Source: Ameyamaea chiangmaiensis
GTDB taxonomy: Bacteria; Pseudomonadota; Alphaproteobacteria; Acetobacterales; Acetobacteraceae
DNA length: 64,000 nt
Direction: 5' to 3'
Assembly (NCBI RefSeq): GCF_025995235.1
Contig: NZ_BAPT01000036.1
Span: 62,001 to 126,000 of the forward strand
Part shown: positions 42,629 through 51,299 of the stretch, in pieces
How positions within the stretch are numbered: position 1 is the first letter of the stretch
Layout: the number at the start of each line of letters is the position of its first letter
Notes under the pieces: model-generated
Database searches by the model: none
Told to the model about the DNA's origin: nothing
The model's input: only the letters and a program-made list of their open reading frames with translations
Position numbers and translations under genes: made by a program

Positions 42629-42819
42629 GATACCGCCACGCTGCCGGGTGCCTGGACCCGGGTTGCCGCGCGGGCGCGAAGACACTGTGCGCCGCGATCG
42701 TCGCACGAAAAGACAGCGGCGATCGTTTCCGCCTGACGGCCCGGAGGCCAGTGCTGTCACCGGGTAGGTCCGCGGTCGCAACTTGGAGGCGGTCCGCCGC
42801 TTTGGCAACGGGGCTTTCT

Positions 42820-43500
42820 ATGTCACGTGAGTTCGTCATTCCAGCCGTCATGCTGGTGGTCAGTCTATGTGCGTTCCTGCCGTCCCTGCTGGGGCTGGCG
42901 GGGGCTGCCCTCGCATGGGACGATCCCACCATAAAAGCGATCAGTTGGACCGGCCTTCTGCGCATCGTCCTGAGCATTGCGCTGATGGGACTGCCGATTT
43001 GCGTCGCCGGCAACATCGCACTGACGATAGCGGCCCTGAGAGGTTATCGGCCTGTGAACGCCCTGACCTGGGTGAGCTTCATTCCAACGCTTCTGGTTGT
43101 GGGAGGCATCGGCTACCTTTTTCTGGACGACACGCTGGACGAGAGACGAACGCGCCAGGTCGAGCGCTCCTATGATGCAATCGTCGCCGCCCCGCAGATG
43201 GCGAAGTTCCATGCCGTGACACAGGATCTTTCCCCTTATCTAAGGCTCGACCTCGCGCGTCGTGCGCAACAGCGGCTCACGGAGCACGGGATTGCCCCGC
43301 CGGCGACGGTCGATGAACTCTACACCGAAGAATACCGCGTCATGGTCGGTCAACGCGACGCCTTCAGGCGCGGCGAGACCTCGAAAGCGGAGTATCAGCA
43401 ACAGCAAGGGATCGCCTCGCAGGAGTTCCTGGAGATGAGCGTCACGCTGGGTAAACCCCGGACCATTCCCGAGGCGAAATTCCTCGAGATCACCGAGTAG
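42820..43500 (+). CDS. Hypothetical three-helix membrane protein in effector island
   Basis: A 226-residue protein with three predicted transmembrane helices in the first 110 residues (IPAVMLVVSLCAFLPSLLGL, TGLLRIVLSIALMGLPICVA, WVSFIPTLLVVGGIGYLFL) and a soluble helical C-terminal half rich in Gln, Arg and Glu (TSKAEYQQQQGIASQEF). I recognise no family. It lies 191 bp after the chaperone gene on the same strand, so it may be an extra immunity factor or unrelated. The 191-bp gap shows nothing I can name. Confidence 0.5.
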   Translation: MSREFVIPAVMLVVSLCAFLPSLLGLAGAALAWDDPTIKAISWTGLLRIVLSIALMGLPICVAGNIALTIAALRGYRPVNALTWVSFIPTLLVVGGIGYLFLDDTLDERRTRQVERSYDAIVAAPQMAKFHAVTQDLSPYLRLDLARRAQQRLTEHGIAPPATVDELYTEEYRVMVGQRDAFRRGETSKAEYQQQQGIASQEFLEMSVTLGKPRTIPEAKFLEITE

Positions 43501-43507
43501 CGCGCGG

Positions 43508-43987
43508 CTACTCTCCGCGCGGTACCACGGGCCGCACACGCGGACGGCGGGCCTTGACGACCAGCGTGTCGAGCTGGGACAGAAAACGGGACCGGTCAGC
43601 CTTGCCGAAGGCTGCGCCGCCGGAGGTCATGACACCCGCCGAACGCAGATCGGTCATCAGGTTGCGCATCGCCAGCGCCATGCCGATCGCATCCCCATCC
43701 AGAAGCCGTCCCTTCGGTTCGAGAACGTGCGCGCCTTTTTCAACACAGCGCGCGGCCAGAGGGATATCGGCGGTGATCACGATGTCCTGGTCGACGACAT
43801 GTTCAGCAATCCAGTCGTCCGCCACGTCCGGGCCCGCAGCGACGACGACACGTTCGACCAGCGGCGAGTCCGGCACGGCGATCATGCGGTTGGAGACGAC
43901 GAATACGGACACGCTATACCGTCCGGCCACGCGATAGACCTCATCCTTGACGGGGCAGGCATCGGAATCGATGAAAATACGGCTCAT
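43508..43987 (-). CDS. YaiI/YqxD family protein (DUF188)
   Basis: A 159-residue protein starting MSRIFIDSDACPVKDEVYRV. With RMIAVPDSPLVERVVVAAGP and DIVITADIPLAARCVEKGAH it matches the YaiI/YqxD family, which has a PIN-like fold with conserved Asp residues and is thought to be nuclease-like; its function is unproven. ATG 43987 has GGCGGG just before it; an in-frame ATG six codons earlier is possible. It converges with the effector island and ends seven bases from it. Confidence 0.88.
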   Translation of the reverse strand: MSRIFIDSDACPVKDEVYRVAGRYSVSVFVVSNRMIAVPDSPLVERVVVAAGPDVADDWIAEHVVDQDIVITADIPLAARCVEKGAHVLEPKGRLLDGDAIGMALAMRNLMTDLRSAGVMTSGGAAFGKADRSRFLSQLDTLVVKARRPRVRPVVPRGE

Positions 43988-44063
43988 CCCGCCAAACTGC
44001 CGCATGCAGACCGGAACCGCAAATCCCGTGGCACGCGGTCTTGACCGCGCGTATCGCGCACGG

Positions 44064-44468
44064 TCAGACCTGCCCCGAACGCGCATCATACGCCTTGTGG
44101 GCGTCGACGATGGCCGGCATGTGCTGTTCGGACCAGTGGGTCAGCGCGGAGACCGCATCCGTCAACGTCTCGCCCAGCGGGGTCAGGCTGTACTCCACGG
44201 TAACCGGCACGGTGGGATAGGCCACGCGCGCAACCAGGCCGTCGCGTTCGAGGTTTTTCAGAACCTGCGACAAAACTTTCTGCGACACGCCCGCGATGTC
44301 GCGCTTCAGGACATTGAAACGCGTGCGGCCCCGTTGCAACCGGTCGAGCACCAGCAGCGTCCACTTGTTGCCCAGACGATCAAGCACATGGCGGGCCGGG
44401 CATTCCCTGGCATAGATGTTGAACGCGGCGGGCACCGCGTCCGACGGGGGTTTCCTGGACGTAACCAT
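44064..44468 (-). CDS. HxlR family transcriptional regulator
   Basis: A 134-residue winged-helix regulator. ECPARHVLDRLGNKWTLLVL is the diagnostic HxlR start, with a Cys that in some members (YodB, QorR) senses electrophiles or oxidation. KRDIAGVSQKVLSQVLKNLE is the recognition helix region, and VTVEYSLTPLGETL the wing. It diverges from a flavodoxin-like NAD(P)H:quinone reductase gene with 115 bp between them, the common layout for quinone-responsive repression. ATG 44468 was chosen; the longer frame runs into the divergent gene's promoter. Confidence 0.9.
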   Translation of the reverse strand: MVTSRKPPSDAVPAAFNIYARECPARHVLDRLGNKWTLLVLDRLQRGRTRFNVLKRDIAGVSQKVLSQVLKNLERDGLVARVAYPTVPVTVEYSLTPLGETLTDAVSALTHWSEQHMPAIVDAHKAYDARSGQV

Positions 44469-44583
44469 GTATCGAAAACGTGCCTTCTTGCGGTGTGATG
44501 ACCCCATTAGTATAACGTAAAATGCACCTGGTATCCAATGGAAACCGGTCGATAGTCGAACCCCGGACGAGAGGAACAGACCG

Positions 44584-45135
44584 ATGAGCAAGACCGTTGT
44601 CGTATATCACTCAGGATATGGCCATACGAAGGTCGTGGCCGAGGCCGTGGCCCGTGGGGCAGAGGCGGCTCTGATCGCCATCGACGCCAACGGCGACATC
44701 GCCGAGGCCGACTGGGAGGCGCTGGACGCAGCCGACGCCATCGTGTTCGGCACGCCGACCTACATGGGCAACGTGAGCTGGCAGTTCAAGAAATTCGCCG
44801 ACGCGACATCGAAAATCTGGTACACGCGCGGCTGGCAGGACAAGGTGTTCGGCGGATTCACGAATTCCGCCAGCCCGAGCGGCGACAAGCAGGTGGCGCT
44901 GATCGCGCTGCAGACACTCGCATCCCAGCACGGCGGGATCTGGGTCAGCCTCGGTCAGTTGCCCTCCAACACCAAGGCCGCGACCAACCTCGATCCCAAC
45001 ACCCTTGGTGGCTCGGTCGGTCTGCTGACCCGCTCCCCCGCCGACGCAAGCGTCGAGGAGGTGCCGCAGGGCGACCTGCAGACCGCCGAGCATTACGGCA
45101 AGCGCGTGGCCGACATCGCATCGAAGCTGCGCTGA
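44584..45135 (+). CDS. Flavodoxin-fold NAD(P)H-dependent oxidoreductase (WrbA-like)
   Basis: A 183-residue FMN enzyme likely to reduce quinones. The phosphate loop YHSGYGHTKVVAEAV, the FGTPTYMGNVSWQFK isoalloxazine loop and the VFGGFTNSASPSGDKQ segment are typical of WrbA and related NAD(P)H:quinone oxidoreductases. Probably repressed by the divergent HxlR regulator and induced by quinones or oxidants. A strong hairpin terminator follows. Confidence 0.9.
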   Translation: MSKTVVVYHSGYGHTKVVAEAVARGAEAALIAIDANGDIAEADWEALDAADAIVFGTPTYMGNVSWQFKKFADATSKIWYTRGWQDKVFGGFTNSASPSGDKQVALIALQTLASQHGGIWVSLGQLPSNTKAATNLDPNTLGGSVGLLTRSPADASVEEVPQGDLQTAEHYGKRVADIASKLR

Positions 45136-45142
45136 ACAGCCG

Positions 45143-45171
45143 GGGGAGGACGCGGGGTTCGCGTCCTCCCC
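45143..45171. terminator. Bidirectional hairpin terminator
   Basis: GGGGAGGACGCG pairs with CGCGTCCTCCCC around the loop GGGTT, a perfect 12-bp stem. It fills the 38-bp gap between the convergent stops at 45135 and 45174. No long T tract is present on either side, but the position makes a shared terminator very likely. Confidence 0.75.
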
Positions 45172-45173
45172 GC

Positions 45174-46664
45174 TCACGACGCCGCGGCGGCAGTCTCCCA
45201 CGCGGTGCCGATGACCGCGACGGCACGACGGCCCATCCCGTCCTCGCGCACCACCACCAGATTGCGCTCTTCCAGATAGGTCAGCTGGCGGCGGGCACGG
45301 CCAGGCGAATGGGTGCCGTAGGCACGGGCCAGCGCGGCATCATCCGGACAGGGCGCGCCCGTCATCGCGGCGCGGGCCAGAAGCAGGAACACACCCTGGA
45401 CGTCCTCGGGCAACGCGAAGGCCAGACGCTCGGCCTCGCGCCAGTCGTCGGTGGCTTCCTCCTCGGGCGGAACGCCGGAGCGGGCGACGGACAGCACACG
45501 CCGGAAGGCGGCAAGGTCGAGCACGTCGCGCCCCAACCCGGCGATGCGGCAGCGGACCAGAAGATCCTGATACAGCGCGTGGACCGGGCGGAAGGCGGCG
45601 TCGCTGTCGCCCAGAATCTCGCGCACCATGTGGCCGATCCGGCGGGCGCGCTCAGCGCGGGCCTCGTCATCCTGGGGTGCGACTGCCTCCGGCTCGGCCG
45701 TGGCGACGGTGTCGCCGTGGGCGGCCAGTTGCGCCAGAATGTCGGGCGGGGGTGCTGCCGCGATCCGGCGCGCGCGGGGGGCGGCGTCCCGCTCGGGCAG
45801 CGGGGTCAGGATCAGCTCGCGCACGTCTTCCAGCGCGGGGGCCGGGGACAGCGGCGTCAACATCGGGCCCGCTGAGCGGCTTTGCGTCTCGACGGCCCCG
45901 ATGCGCACGGCCACCGGGCGGCGATAGAGGGCGGGTCCCAGCGCCACGAAATGCCCGCGTTGCAGGTCGCGAAACGACTCGGCCTGCCGTCGCTCCATGC
46001 CCAACAGGTCGGCGGCGCGCACCATGTCGATGTCAAGGAAGGTGCGACCCATCAGGAAATTCGACGCTTCCGCCGCGACGTTTTTCGCCAGCTTGGCCAG
46101 ACGCTGTGTCGCGATCACGCCCGCCAGCCCGCGCTTGCGCCCGCGCGACATCAGGTTCGCCATGGCCCCCAGCGATGCGCGACGCGCTTCGTCGGAGACA
46201 TCCCCCGCCGCGGCCGGCGCGAACAGCTGGGCTTCGTCGACCACCACCAGAACGGGGTACCAGTGCTCGCGCGGGGCGTCGAACATGCCGTTCAGGAAGG
46301 CCGCCGCACGGCGCATCTGCATCTCGATGTCCACGCCTTCGAGGTTCAGCACCACCGACGCCCGGTGTTCGCGCATGCGCAAGCCGGCGGTGTCCAGCAT
46401 CGCCTCGGTGTATTCGGCGGCATCGATCACCAGATGGCCGAATTTTTCGGCGACGCTGACGAAATCACCCTCGGGGTCGATGATGGCGTGCTGCACCAGA
46501 CCGGCGGACTGTTCCAGCAGCCGGCGCAGAAGGTGCGACTTGCCCGACCCGGAATTGCCCTGCACCAGCAGGCGCGTGGACAGCAGTTCGCCCAAATCCA
46601 TCACAGCCGGAACGCTGGCTCCGCCCTCGCCCCGGCGCTCGCCTATCTGGATCTCGATCGTCAT
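45174..46664 (-). CDS. HerA-like ATPase (DUF87)
   Basis: A 496-residue P-loop ATPase related to HerA/DUF87 proteins. Walker A is VQGNSGSGKSHLLRRLLEQS near residue 38; Walker B is PVLVVVDEAQLFAP; a sensor region follows (GVIATQRLAKLAKNVAAEAS, NFLMGRTFLDIDMVRAADLL). The C-terminal 200 residues include a winged-helix-like end (AYGTHSPGRARRQLTYLEER). HerA proteins translocate DNA, but these short bacterial forms have no assigned role. No NurA nuclease gene is adjacent. Its ATG overlaps the flavoprotein stop. Confidence 0.82.
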   Translation of the reverse strand: MTIEIQIGERRGEGGASVPAVMDLGELLSTRLLVQGNSGSGKSHLLRRLLEQSAGLVQHAIIDPEGDFVSVAEKFGHLVIDAAEYTEAMLDTAGLRMREHRASVVLNLEGVDIEMQMRRAAAFLNGMFDAPREHWYPVLVVVDEAQLFAPAAAGDVSDEARRASLGAMANLMSRGRKRGLAGVIATQRLAKLAKNVAAEASNFLMGRTFLDIDMVRAADLLGMERRQAESFRDLQRGHFVALGPALYRRPVAVRIGAVETQSRSAGPMLTPLSPAPALEDVRELILTPLPERDAAPRARRIAAAPPPDILAQLAAHGDTVATAEPEAVAPQDDEARAERARRIGHMVREILGDSDAAFRPVHALYQDLLVRCRIAGLGRDVLDLAAFRRVLSVARSGVPPEEEATDDWREAERLAFALPEDVQGVFLLLARAAMTGAPCPDDAALARAYGTHSPGRARRQLTYLEERNLVVVREDGMGRRAVAVIGTAWETAAAAS

Positions 46665-47881
46665 GGGACGGAGGGATAGCGGGGTGTTCCCCCCTCGCGC
46701 AACCAGTCCAGCGCGCCCAGCCCCGCCGCGCGCCCGGTCGAGAGGCACGCCTGCAGCAAATAGCCGCCGGTCGGGGCCTCCCAGTCCAGCATTTCGCCCG
46801 CGACGAAGACGCCGGGAAAGCGGCGCAGCATCAGATGGTTATCGCACGCGTCGCGCGCGACTCCGCCCGCCACCGAAATCGCCCGGTCGAGCGGCGCAGT
46901 CCCCGTCAGGCGCAAAGGCACGGCCTTGATCCTGCGCGACAGGGCCTGGTCGTCAGGGGTCGGTGGCCCTTCGCGCAGGAGCGCCACGCCCACCGGGGCC
47001 AGACGCAGCCCCTTGCGCAGGCGATTCGACAGGCTCTCGCGCGGGCGGGTGCGCGACAGGCGCCCGGCGATCGCCTCGACCGACAGATCCGGCCGCAGGT
47101 CGACCGTTATCCCGGCCTGTCCGTCGCGTGACAGGGCGTCACGCAGGCGCGCGGACAGGGTGTAGACCGGGCCACCCTCGATACCGTCACGGGTGATCAT
47201 GACATCCCCGCGCGCGACCGCGCCCGCGAAGGACACGGCGACCGATTTCAGCGGGGTGCCGGCAAACCGTTCCGCGACCAGCGGAGACCAGTCCGCCGTG
47301 AAACCGCAGTTGGCGGGACGGAAAGGCGTGATCGGTACCTCCCGCAGCAACGCCGTCCATGCGCCGTCGGAGCCCAGACGCGACCAGCTGGCCCCGCCCG
47401 TCGCCAGTACGACGGCGGCGGCGGCAAGCGTCGCCTCCCCCTGCGGACCGCTCACACGCACGCCGTCGGGCGTCCAGCCCGTCCAGCGGGTGCGGGTGCG
47501 CACCGACACGCCCAGATTGGCCAGCCGCACCATCCAGGCACGCACCAGCGGCGATGCTTTCATCGCCTCGGGGAACACGCGGCCAGAGCTGCCGACGAAC
47601 GTCACTTCCCCCAGGCCGCGGGCCCAGTCGCGCACCGCCTGCGGCCCGAACGCCTCGAGCGCGGGGCGCAGAAACGCCGACGCATCGCCGTAGCGGCCGA
47701 GAAAGGGCTCCATAGGTTCGGCATGGGTCAGGTTCAGCCCCGACCGCCCGGCCATCAGCAGCTTGCGCGCGACCGAGGGCATACGCTCGACCACGGTCAC
47801 ACGCGCCCCGCCCATAGCCAGCACCTCGGCGCAGGCCAGACCGGCCGGCCCGGCGCCGATCACCACCACAGGCAAAGGCAT
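46661..47881 (-). CDS. BaiN/HI0933-like FAD-dependent oxidoreductase (TIGR03862)
   Basis: A 406-residue flavoprotein. FAD-binding PLPVVVIGAGPAGLACAEVL is at the N-terminus, AVVLATGGASWSRLGSDGAW in the middle, and the C-terminal GGVARDACDNHLMLRRFPGV and FVAGEMLDWEAPTGGYLLQA match the HI0933/BaiN family. MAGRSGLNLTHAEPMEPFLG is also a family hallmark. The reaction is not known. It overlaps the HerA-like gene by four bases (ATGA), so the two are cotranslated. Confidence 0.88.
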   Translation of the reverse strand: MPLPVVVIGAGPAGLACAEVLAMGGARVTVVERMPSVARKLLMAGRSGLNLTHAEPMEPFLGRYGDASAFLRPALEAFGPQAVRDWARGLGEVTFVGSSGRVFPEAMKASPLVRAWMVRLANLGVSVRTRTRWTGWTPDGVRVSGPQGEATLAAAAVVLATGGASWSRLGSDGAWTALLREVPITPFRPANCGFTADWSPLVAERFAGTPLKSVAVSFAGAVARGDVMITRDGIEGGPVYTLSARLRDALSRDGQAGITVDLRPDLSVEAIAGRLSRTRPRESLSNRLRKGLRLAPVGVALLREGPPTPDDQALSRRIKAVPLRLTGTAPLDRAISVAGGVARDACDNHLMLRRFPGVFVAGEMLDWEAPTGGYLLQACLSTGRAAGLGALDWLREGGTPRYPSVP

Positions 47882-47893
47882 GGGCCGGCGCCT

Positions 47894-48418
47894 TTACTGC
47901 GCCTGACCGCCGAGAACCTGCATCAGCATCTGCACCTGATCGGGGTGGGCACGCAGCAGGGCGACATTGGCCGGGCTCGGTGTCGGCATGCCCGGCGGAA
48001 GCTGGCCCTGCGGATTGACCACGGCGAGCGCCATGCCGAAGGCGGTCAGGCCGACGATGAAATCATGGGCTGAAAAGCCATTGCGGCTCAGGACCGGGGC
48101 GAGACCCGGGATACCCTGCACCTGCGCGATCGTCTGATCGAGCGTCAGCTGCGACGAATCGGGCGGCTGGATGTTCGACGCGCGGATCTCGGTCATGGTG
48201 CGCGCCATGCGCGGCATGAAGTCCTGCGGCAGGGGGAATGCCGCCGCCTGCGTCATCTCGGCACGAAAGCGCGCCTGCTGCTGGGGGCTCATCTGCGGCC
48301 CCTGCTGGCCACCCTGCGCTACGACGGGGGCATTACTGACATCCTGCGCGCGCACCTGCGGCGCCACCGACACCGATGCCAACGCCACCGCGCACAACGA
48401 AACGACGATCTTGTTCAT
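47894..48418 (-). CDS. Hypothetical exported protein
   Basis: A 174-residue protein with a signal peptide (MNKIVVSLCAVALASVSVAP) and a Gln-rich linker (QGGQQGPQMSPQQQARFRAE). The helical body, FPLPQDFMPRMARTMTEIRA and LDQTIAQVQGIPGLAPVLSR, is of a type found in Acetobacteraceae and related groups, but I know no function. Its ATG overlaps the stop of the aminopeptidase gene (ATGA). Confidence 0.65.
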   Translation of the reverse strand: MNKIVVSLCAVALASVSVAPQVRAQDVSNAPVVAQGGQQGPQMSPQQQARFRAEMTQAAAFPLPQDFMPRMARTMTEIRASNIQPPDSSQLTLDQTIAQVQGIPGLAPVLSRNGFSAHDFIVGLTAFGMALAVVNPQGQLPPGMPTPSPANVALLRAHPDQVQMLMQVLGGQAQ

Positions 48419-49650
48419 GCGACGACCCATTCTCCCTGACGCATCAGGGGAGTCGGGACACCCCCCTTGATTCCGTCGACATTGATCCGATCCGAACCGA
48501 TCATCCAGTCGATATGGATCAGGCTGCTGTTGGCGCCCCGCTCGGCGAGTTGCTCGGTGCTCTGCCCGTCGGTATCGAGCAGGCATTTGGTATAAGCCTG
48601 TCCCAGCGCGATGTGGCTGGCCGCGTTCTCGTCGAACAGCGTGTTCTGGAACAGGATTCCGCTCTGCGAGATCGGCGATGAATGCGGCACCAGTGCCACT
48701 TCGCCCAGACGCCGGGCGCCCGCGTCGGTGTCGAGCACCTTGCGCAGCACGTCCTCGCCCCGGCTCGCACGGGCCCGGGTGATCGCGCCGTCGTGGAACT
48801 CGACGCGGATCTCGTCGATCAGCGTGCCCTGATGGGACAGTGGCTTGGTGCTGCACACGTGCCCCTCGACCCGCGCCCGATGCGGCGTGGTGAACACTTC
48901 CTCGGTCGGGATGTTGGGGTTGCAGACGACACCGTTCTTCGCGGCTTCCGAACCGCCGGCCCAGTCGTGGCCGTCGGCCAGACCCACGCGCAGGTCGGTG
49001 CCCGGGCCGGTGAAATGCAGCGCGTCGAAGCGCAGGTCATTGAGCATCCCGGCACGCCGGTGCAGGGCGGCGTTGTGCTCGGCCCAGGCCGCGACCGGGT
49101 CGGACCCGGTCAGGCGCGACGCCGCGAAGATCGCGTCCCACAGCGCGCCCACGGCGGCATCGGGCGCCAGATCGGGAAACACCTGCGCCGCCCAGGCGGG
49201 GGTGGCGAAAGCGACGATGGTCCAGTTGATCTCGAAATTGGTGATCAGTTCCAGCGCCGCACGGCTGACACGCGCGCTGGCCCGGCTGGCGCGCGAGACG
49301 CGGTCAGCACTCTGCCCGGCCAGAAGCGACGGGTTGGCGCCGGTGATCGCCATGCGCGCCGCGCCGTTGCGGAACGCCTGCGCGGTGGCCTCCGACAGCC
49401 AGCCCGCCGCGTGATCGAACGCGGCGTCCGGCGCGAAGCGATACCGCGCCAGCGTTGTCTCGTCATCGGCGTAGAAGCATGTCACCAGCGACGCGCCGGC
49501 CTTGTACGCGTGCTCCGTGATCCGCCGGACCAGCGGCACGGCGTCCAGCGGTGCCGTGATCAGCAGTTCCTGTCCGGAGGCCAGATTGAGCCCCGTGCGG
49601 ACCGCCACTTCGCCCAGCCGGTCGAGCATCGCGGTGAAATTCTCAGACAT
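48415..49650 (-). CDS. M29 family aminopeptidase
   Basis: A 411-residue cobalt/zinc aminopeptidase of family M29 (thermophilic aminopeptidase T type). It starts MSENFTAMLDRLGEVAVRTG. The C-terminal catalytic half shows NIPTEEVFTTPHRARVEGHV, where the first metal-site Glu lies, then EVALVPHSSPISQSGILFQN, ASHIALGQAY and IHIDWMIGS, which carry the remaining metal ligands and the conserved Tyr/His/Asp. No signal peptide, so it is cytoplasmic and serves in peptide turnover. It is cotranslated with the small exported protein downstream. Confidence 0.9.
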   Translation of the reverse strand: MSENFTAMLDRLGEVAVRTGLNLASGQELLITAPLDAVPLVRRITEHAYKAGASLVTCFYADDETTLARYRFAPDAAFDHAAGWLSEATAQAFRNGAARMAITGANPSLLAGQSADRVSRASRASARVSRAALELITNFEINWTIVAFATPAWAAQVFPDLAPDAAVGALWDAIFAASRLTGSDPVAAWAEHNAALHRRAGMLNDLRFDALHFTGPGTDLRVGLADGHDWAGGSEAAKNGVVCNPNIPTEEVFTTPHRARVEGHVCSTKPLSHQGTLIDEIRVEFHDGAITRARASRGEDVLRKVLDTDAGARRLGEVALVPHSSPISQSGILFQNTLFDENAASHIALGQAYTKCLLDTDGQSTEQLAERGANSSLIHIDWMIGSDRINVDGIKGGVPTPLMRQGEWVVA

Positions 49651-49735
49651 CGGACCTCCTTTGCACGGCCATGCCGCGGGCACCCAGTATCGGAGGTCCG
49701 GGCGCCACACGCAATGCGCCCCTCCCCCTCAGGGC

Positions 49736-51016
49736 TCAGACGCGCCGCAGTCGCCCGATGAAAAAGCCGTCCATCCCCCCGCGCTCGCGCCACAGGGCCG
49801 GGCTGGTCCGTACCCAGCCTTCGGGCGTCAATGCCTCCGGCAGTCCCGGCAGGTCCTCAGCCGTGAAAGGGTCAGGCACCAGGCCCAGCGTCACCGCATG
49901 GCGCATCTGGGCCGGCCCTTCCTCGTCCTGCAGCGAACACACGGCATAAATCAGCCGGCCGCCGGGCCGCAGCATGTCACGCGCCGCCGCGATCAGCGCC
50001 GCCTGCCCCTCGGCCAGCGCCGTGACGTCGCGCGGGCGCTTCACCCACAAAACATCGGGATGCCGTCGCGCGGTGCCGGTCGCCGAACACGGCGCGTCGA
50101 GCAGGACCGCATCCAGCGGCGCATCCGGCCGCCACTGCGCGGCGTCCCCCGCCACGCAAGTGACGTCCAGTGACAGACGGGCAAGATTTTCGCGTAGGCG
50201 CGCAAGACGCCCTTCGTCACGTTCGATCGCGGTGACCAGCGCGCCGGCGGCGGCCAGCTGCGCCGTCTTGCCGCCCGGCGCAGCGCACAGGTCGGCGATG
50301 CGTTCACCGGGTTGCGGGGCCAGAAGCCGGGCAGGCAGCGCGGCGGCCGCGTCCTGCACCCAGAACCGGCCCTCCGCATAGCCCGCCAGATCGGTCACGC
50401 GCGTGCCGGCCGGAAAGCGGACGCTGCCCGTCGGCAGAACGTCGCCCCCCTCGGGCGGCTCCGCGCCGGAGCGCAGGGTCAGGTCCAGAGGAGCTTCCTG
50501 TCCCAGCCCCTCTGCGATCGCACGAGCGCGCGCGCCCCAGGAGGACCAGAGCCACGCCGGGATGTTCAACCGCACCGGATCGAGATCGTCGAGCGCCGCG
50601 CGGCCCTGTTGGGCCACCCGCCGCAGGACGGCATTGGCCAGCCCCGCGAACGGCGCCAGACCGCGCCGGCGCAGCAGGTCGACCACCGTCCCCACCGCCG
50701 CGTGCGGCGGGGTGTCGAGAAACAGAAGCTGCGCCACGCCCAGCATCAGCGCCACGCGCACGGGTTCGGGCGGCTCCTTGCGCAGGAACGGCGCCAGAAT
50801 CTCGTGCAGGGTGCCCAGATGGCGCAGCACCGTCGCCGCCAGCCGGTGAGCGGCCGCCCGGTCGCGCGCGTCGATCCCGCCATCGGCGCGATCGAGCGAC
50901 GTCTCGAGCATCCGGCGATGTTCGACGACCCCACACACGATGTCGAACGCCACGTCACGGGTGGGATCGGCCTTGGGGCGGCGCGCGGTGTTGGCTCTGG
51001 CGGGGCGGGGTGTCAT
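49736..51016 (-). CDS. rsmB: 16S rRNA m5C967 methyltransferase RsmB
   Basis: A 426-residue rRNA methyltransferase. An N-terminal NusB-like RNA-binding domain (about 20-150) is followed by an S-adenosylmethionine fold with ADLCAAPGGKTAQLAAAGA (motif I) and the catalytic Cys in LLDAPCSATGTARRHPD, plus VCSLQDEEGPAQM (second conserved Cys). ATG 51016 starts MTPRPARANTARRPKADPTR, suiting the basic leader of alphaproteobacterial RsmB. It diverges from yggS. The 283-bp spacer to yggS holds no gene I can support. Confidence 0.92.
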   Translation of the reverse strand: MTPRPARANTARRPKADPTRDVAFDIVCGVVEHRRMLETSLDRADGGIDARDRAAAHRLAATVLRHLGTLHEILAPFLRKEPPEPVRVALMLGVAQLLFLDTPPHAAVGTVVDLLRRRGLAPFAGLANAVLRRVAQQGRAALDDLDPVRLNIPAWLWSSWGARARAIAEGLGQEAPLDLTLRSGAEPPEGGDVLPTGSVRFPAGTRVTDLAGYAEGRFWVQDAAAALPARLLAPQPGERIADLCAAPGGKTAQLAAAGALVTAIERDEGRLARLRENLARLSLDVTCVAGDAAQWRPDAPLDAVLLDAPCSATGTARRHPDVLWVKRPRDVTALAEGQAALIAAARDMLRPGGRLIYAVCSLQDEEGPAQMRHAVTLGLVPDPFTAEDLPGLPEALTPEGWVRTSPALWRERGGMDGFFIGRLRRV

Positions 51017-51299
51017 GAATCCTGGTCGTCCGGGTACTGGTCGGAAGCATCGCGTCAGCGGCGGTGCCAGTGGGTCGGGGATGCACTTCGCATGCTCGTT
51101 CGCCGCGCGCCACCCCAAAGCACGGGCGCACCCATGCGAAAGCATATCGCGATCGCGCGCATCGACCACCGCAAAAGCCGAAAGACTTCCAAGTTTCAGA
51201 GACTTGCACGGAAATACACGCCAGGGTCACAGACCGGTTCGAACACCTCCGCTGTTCTGGGGGGTTGCGCGCGGCAATCCGACAGGCCATCGCTATGCC

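Noticed and set aside
51230..51260. T-arm-like GGTTCGAA stretch suggesting a tRNA
   Set aside because: Flanking bases do not pair as a T stem and no acceptor or anticodon arm can be built around it.
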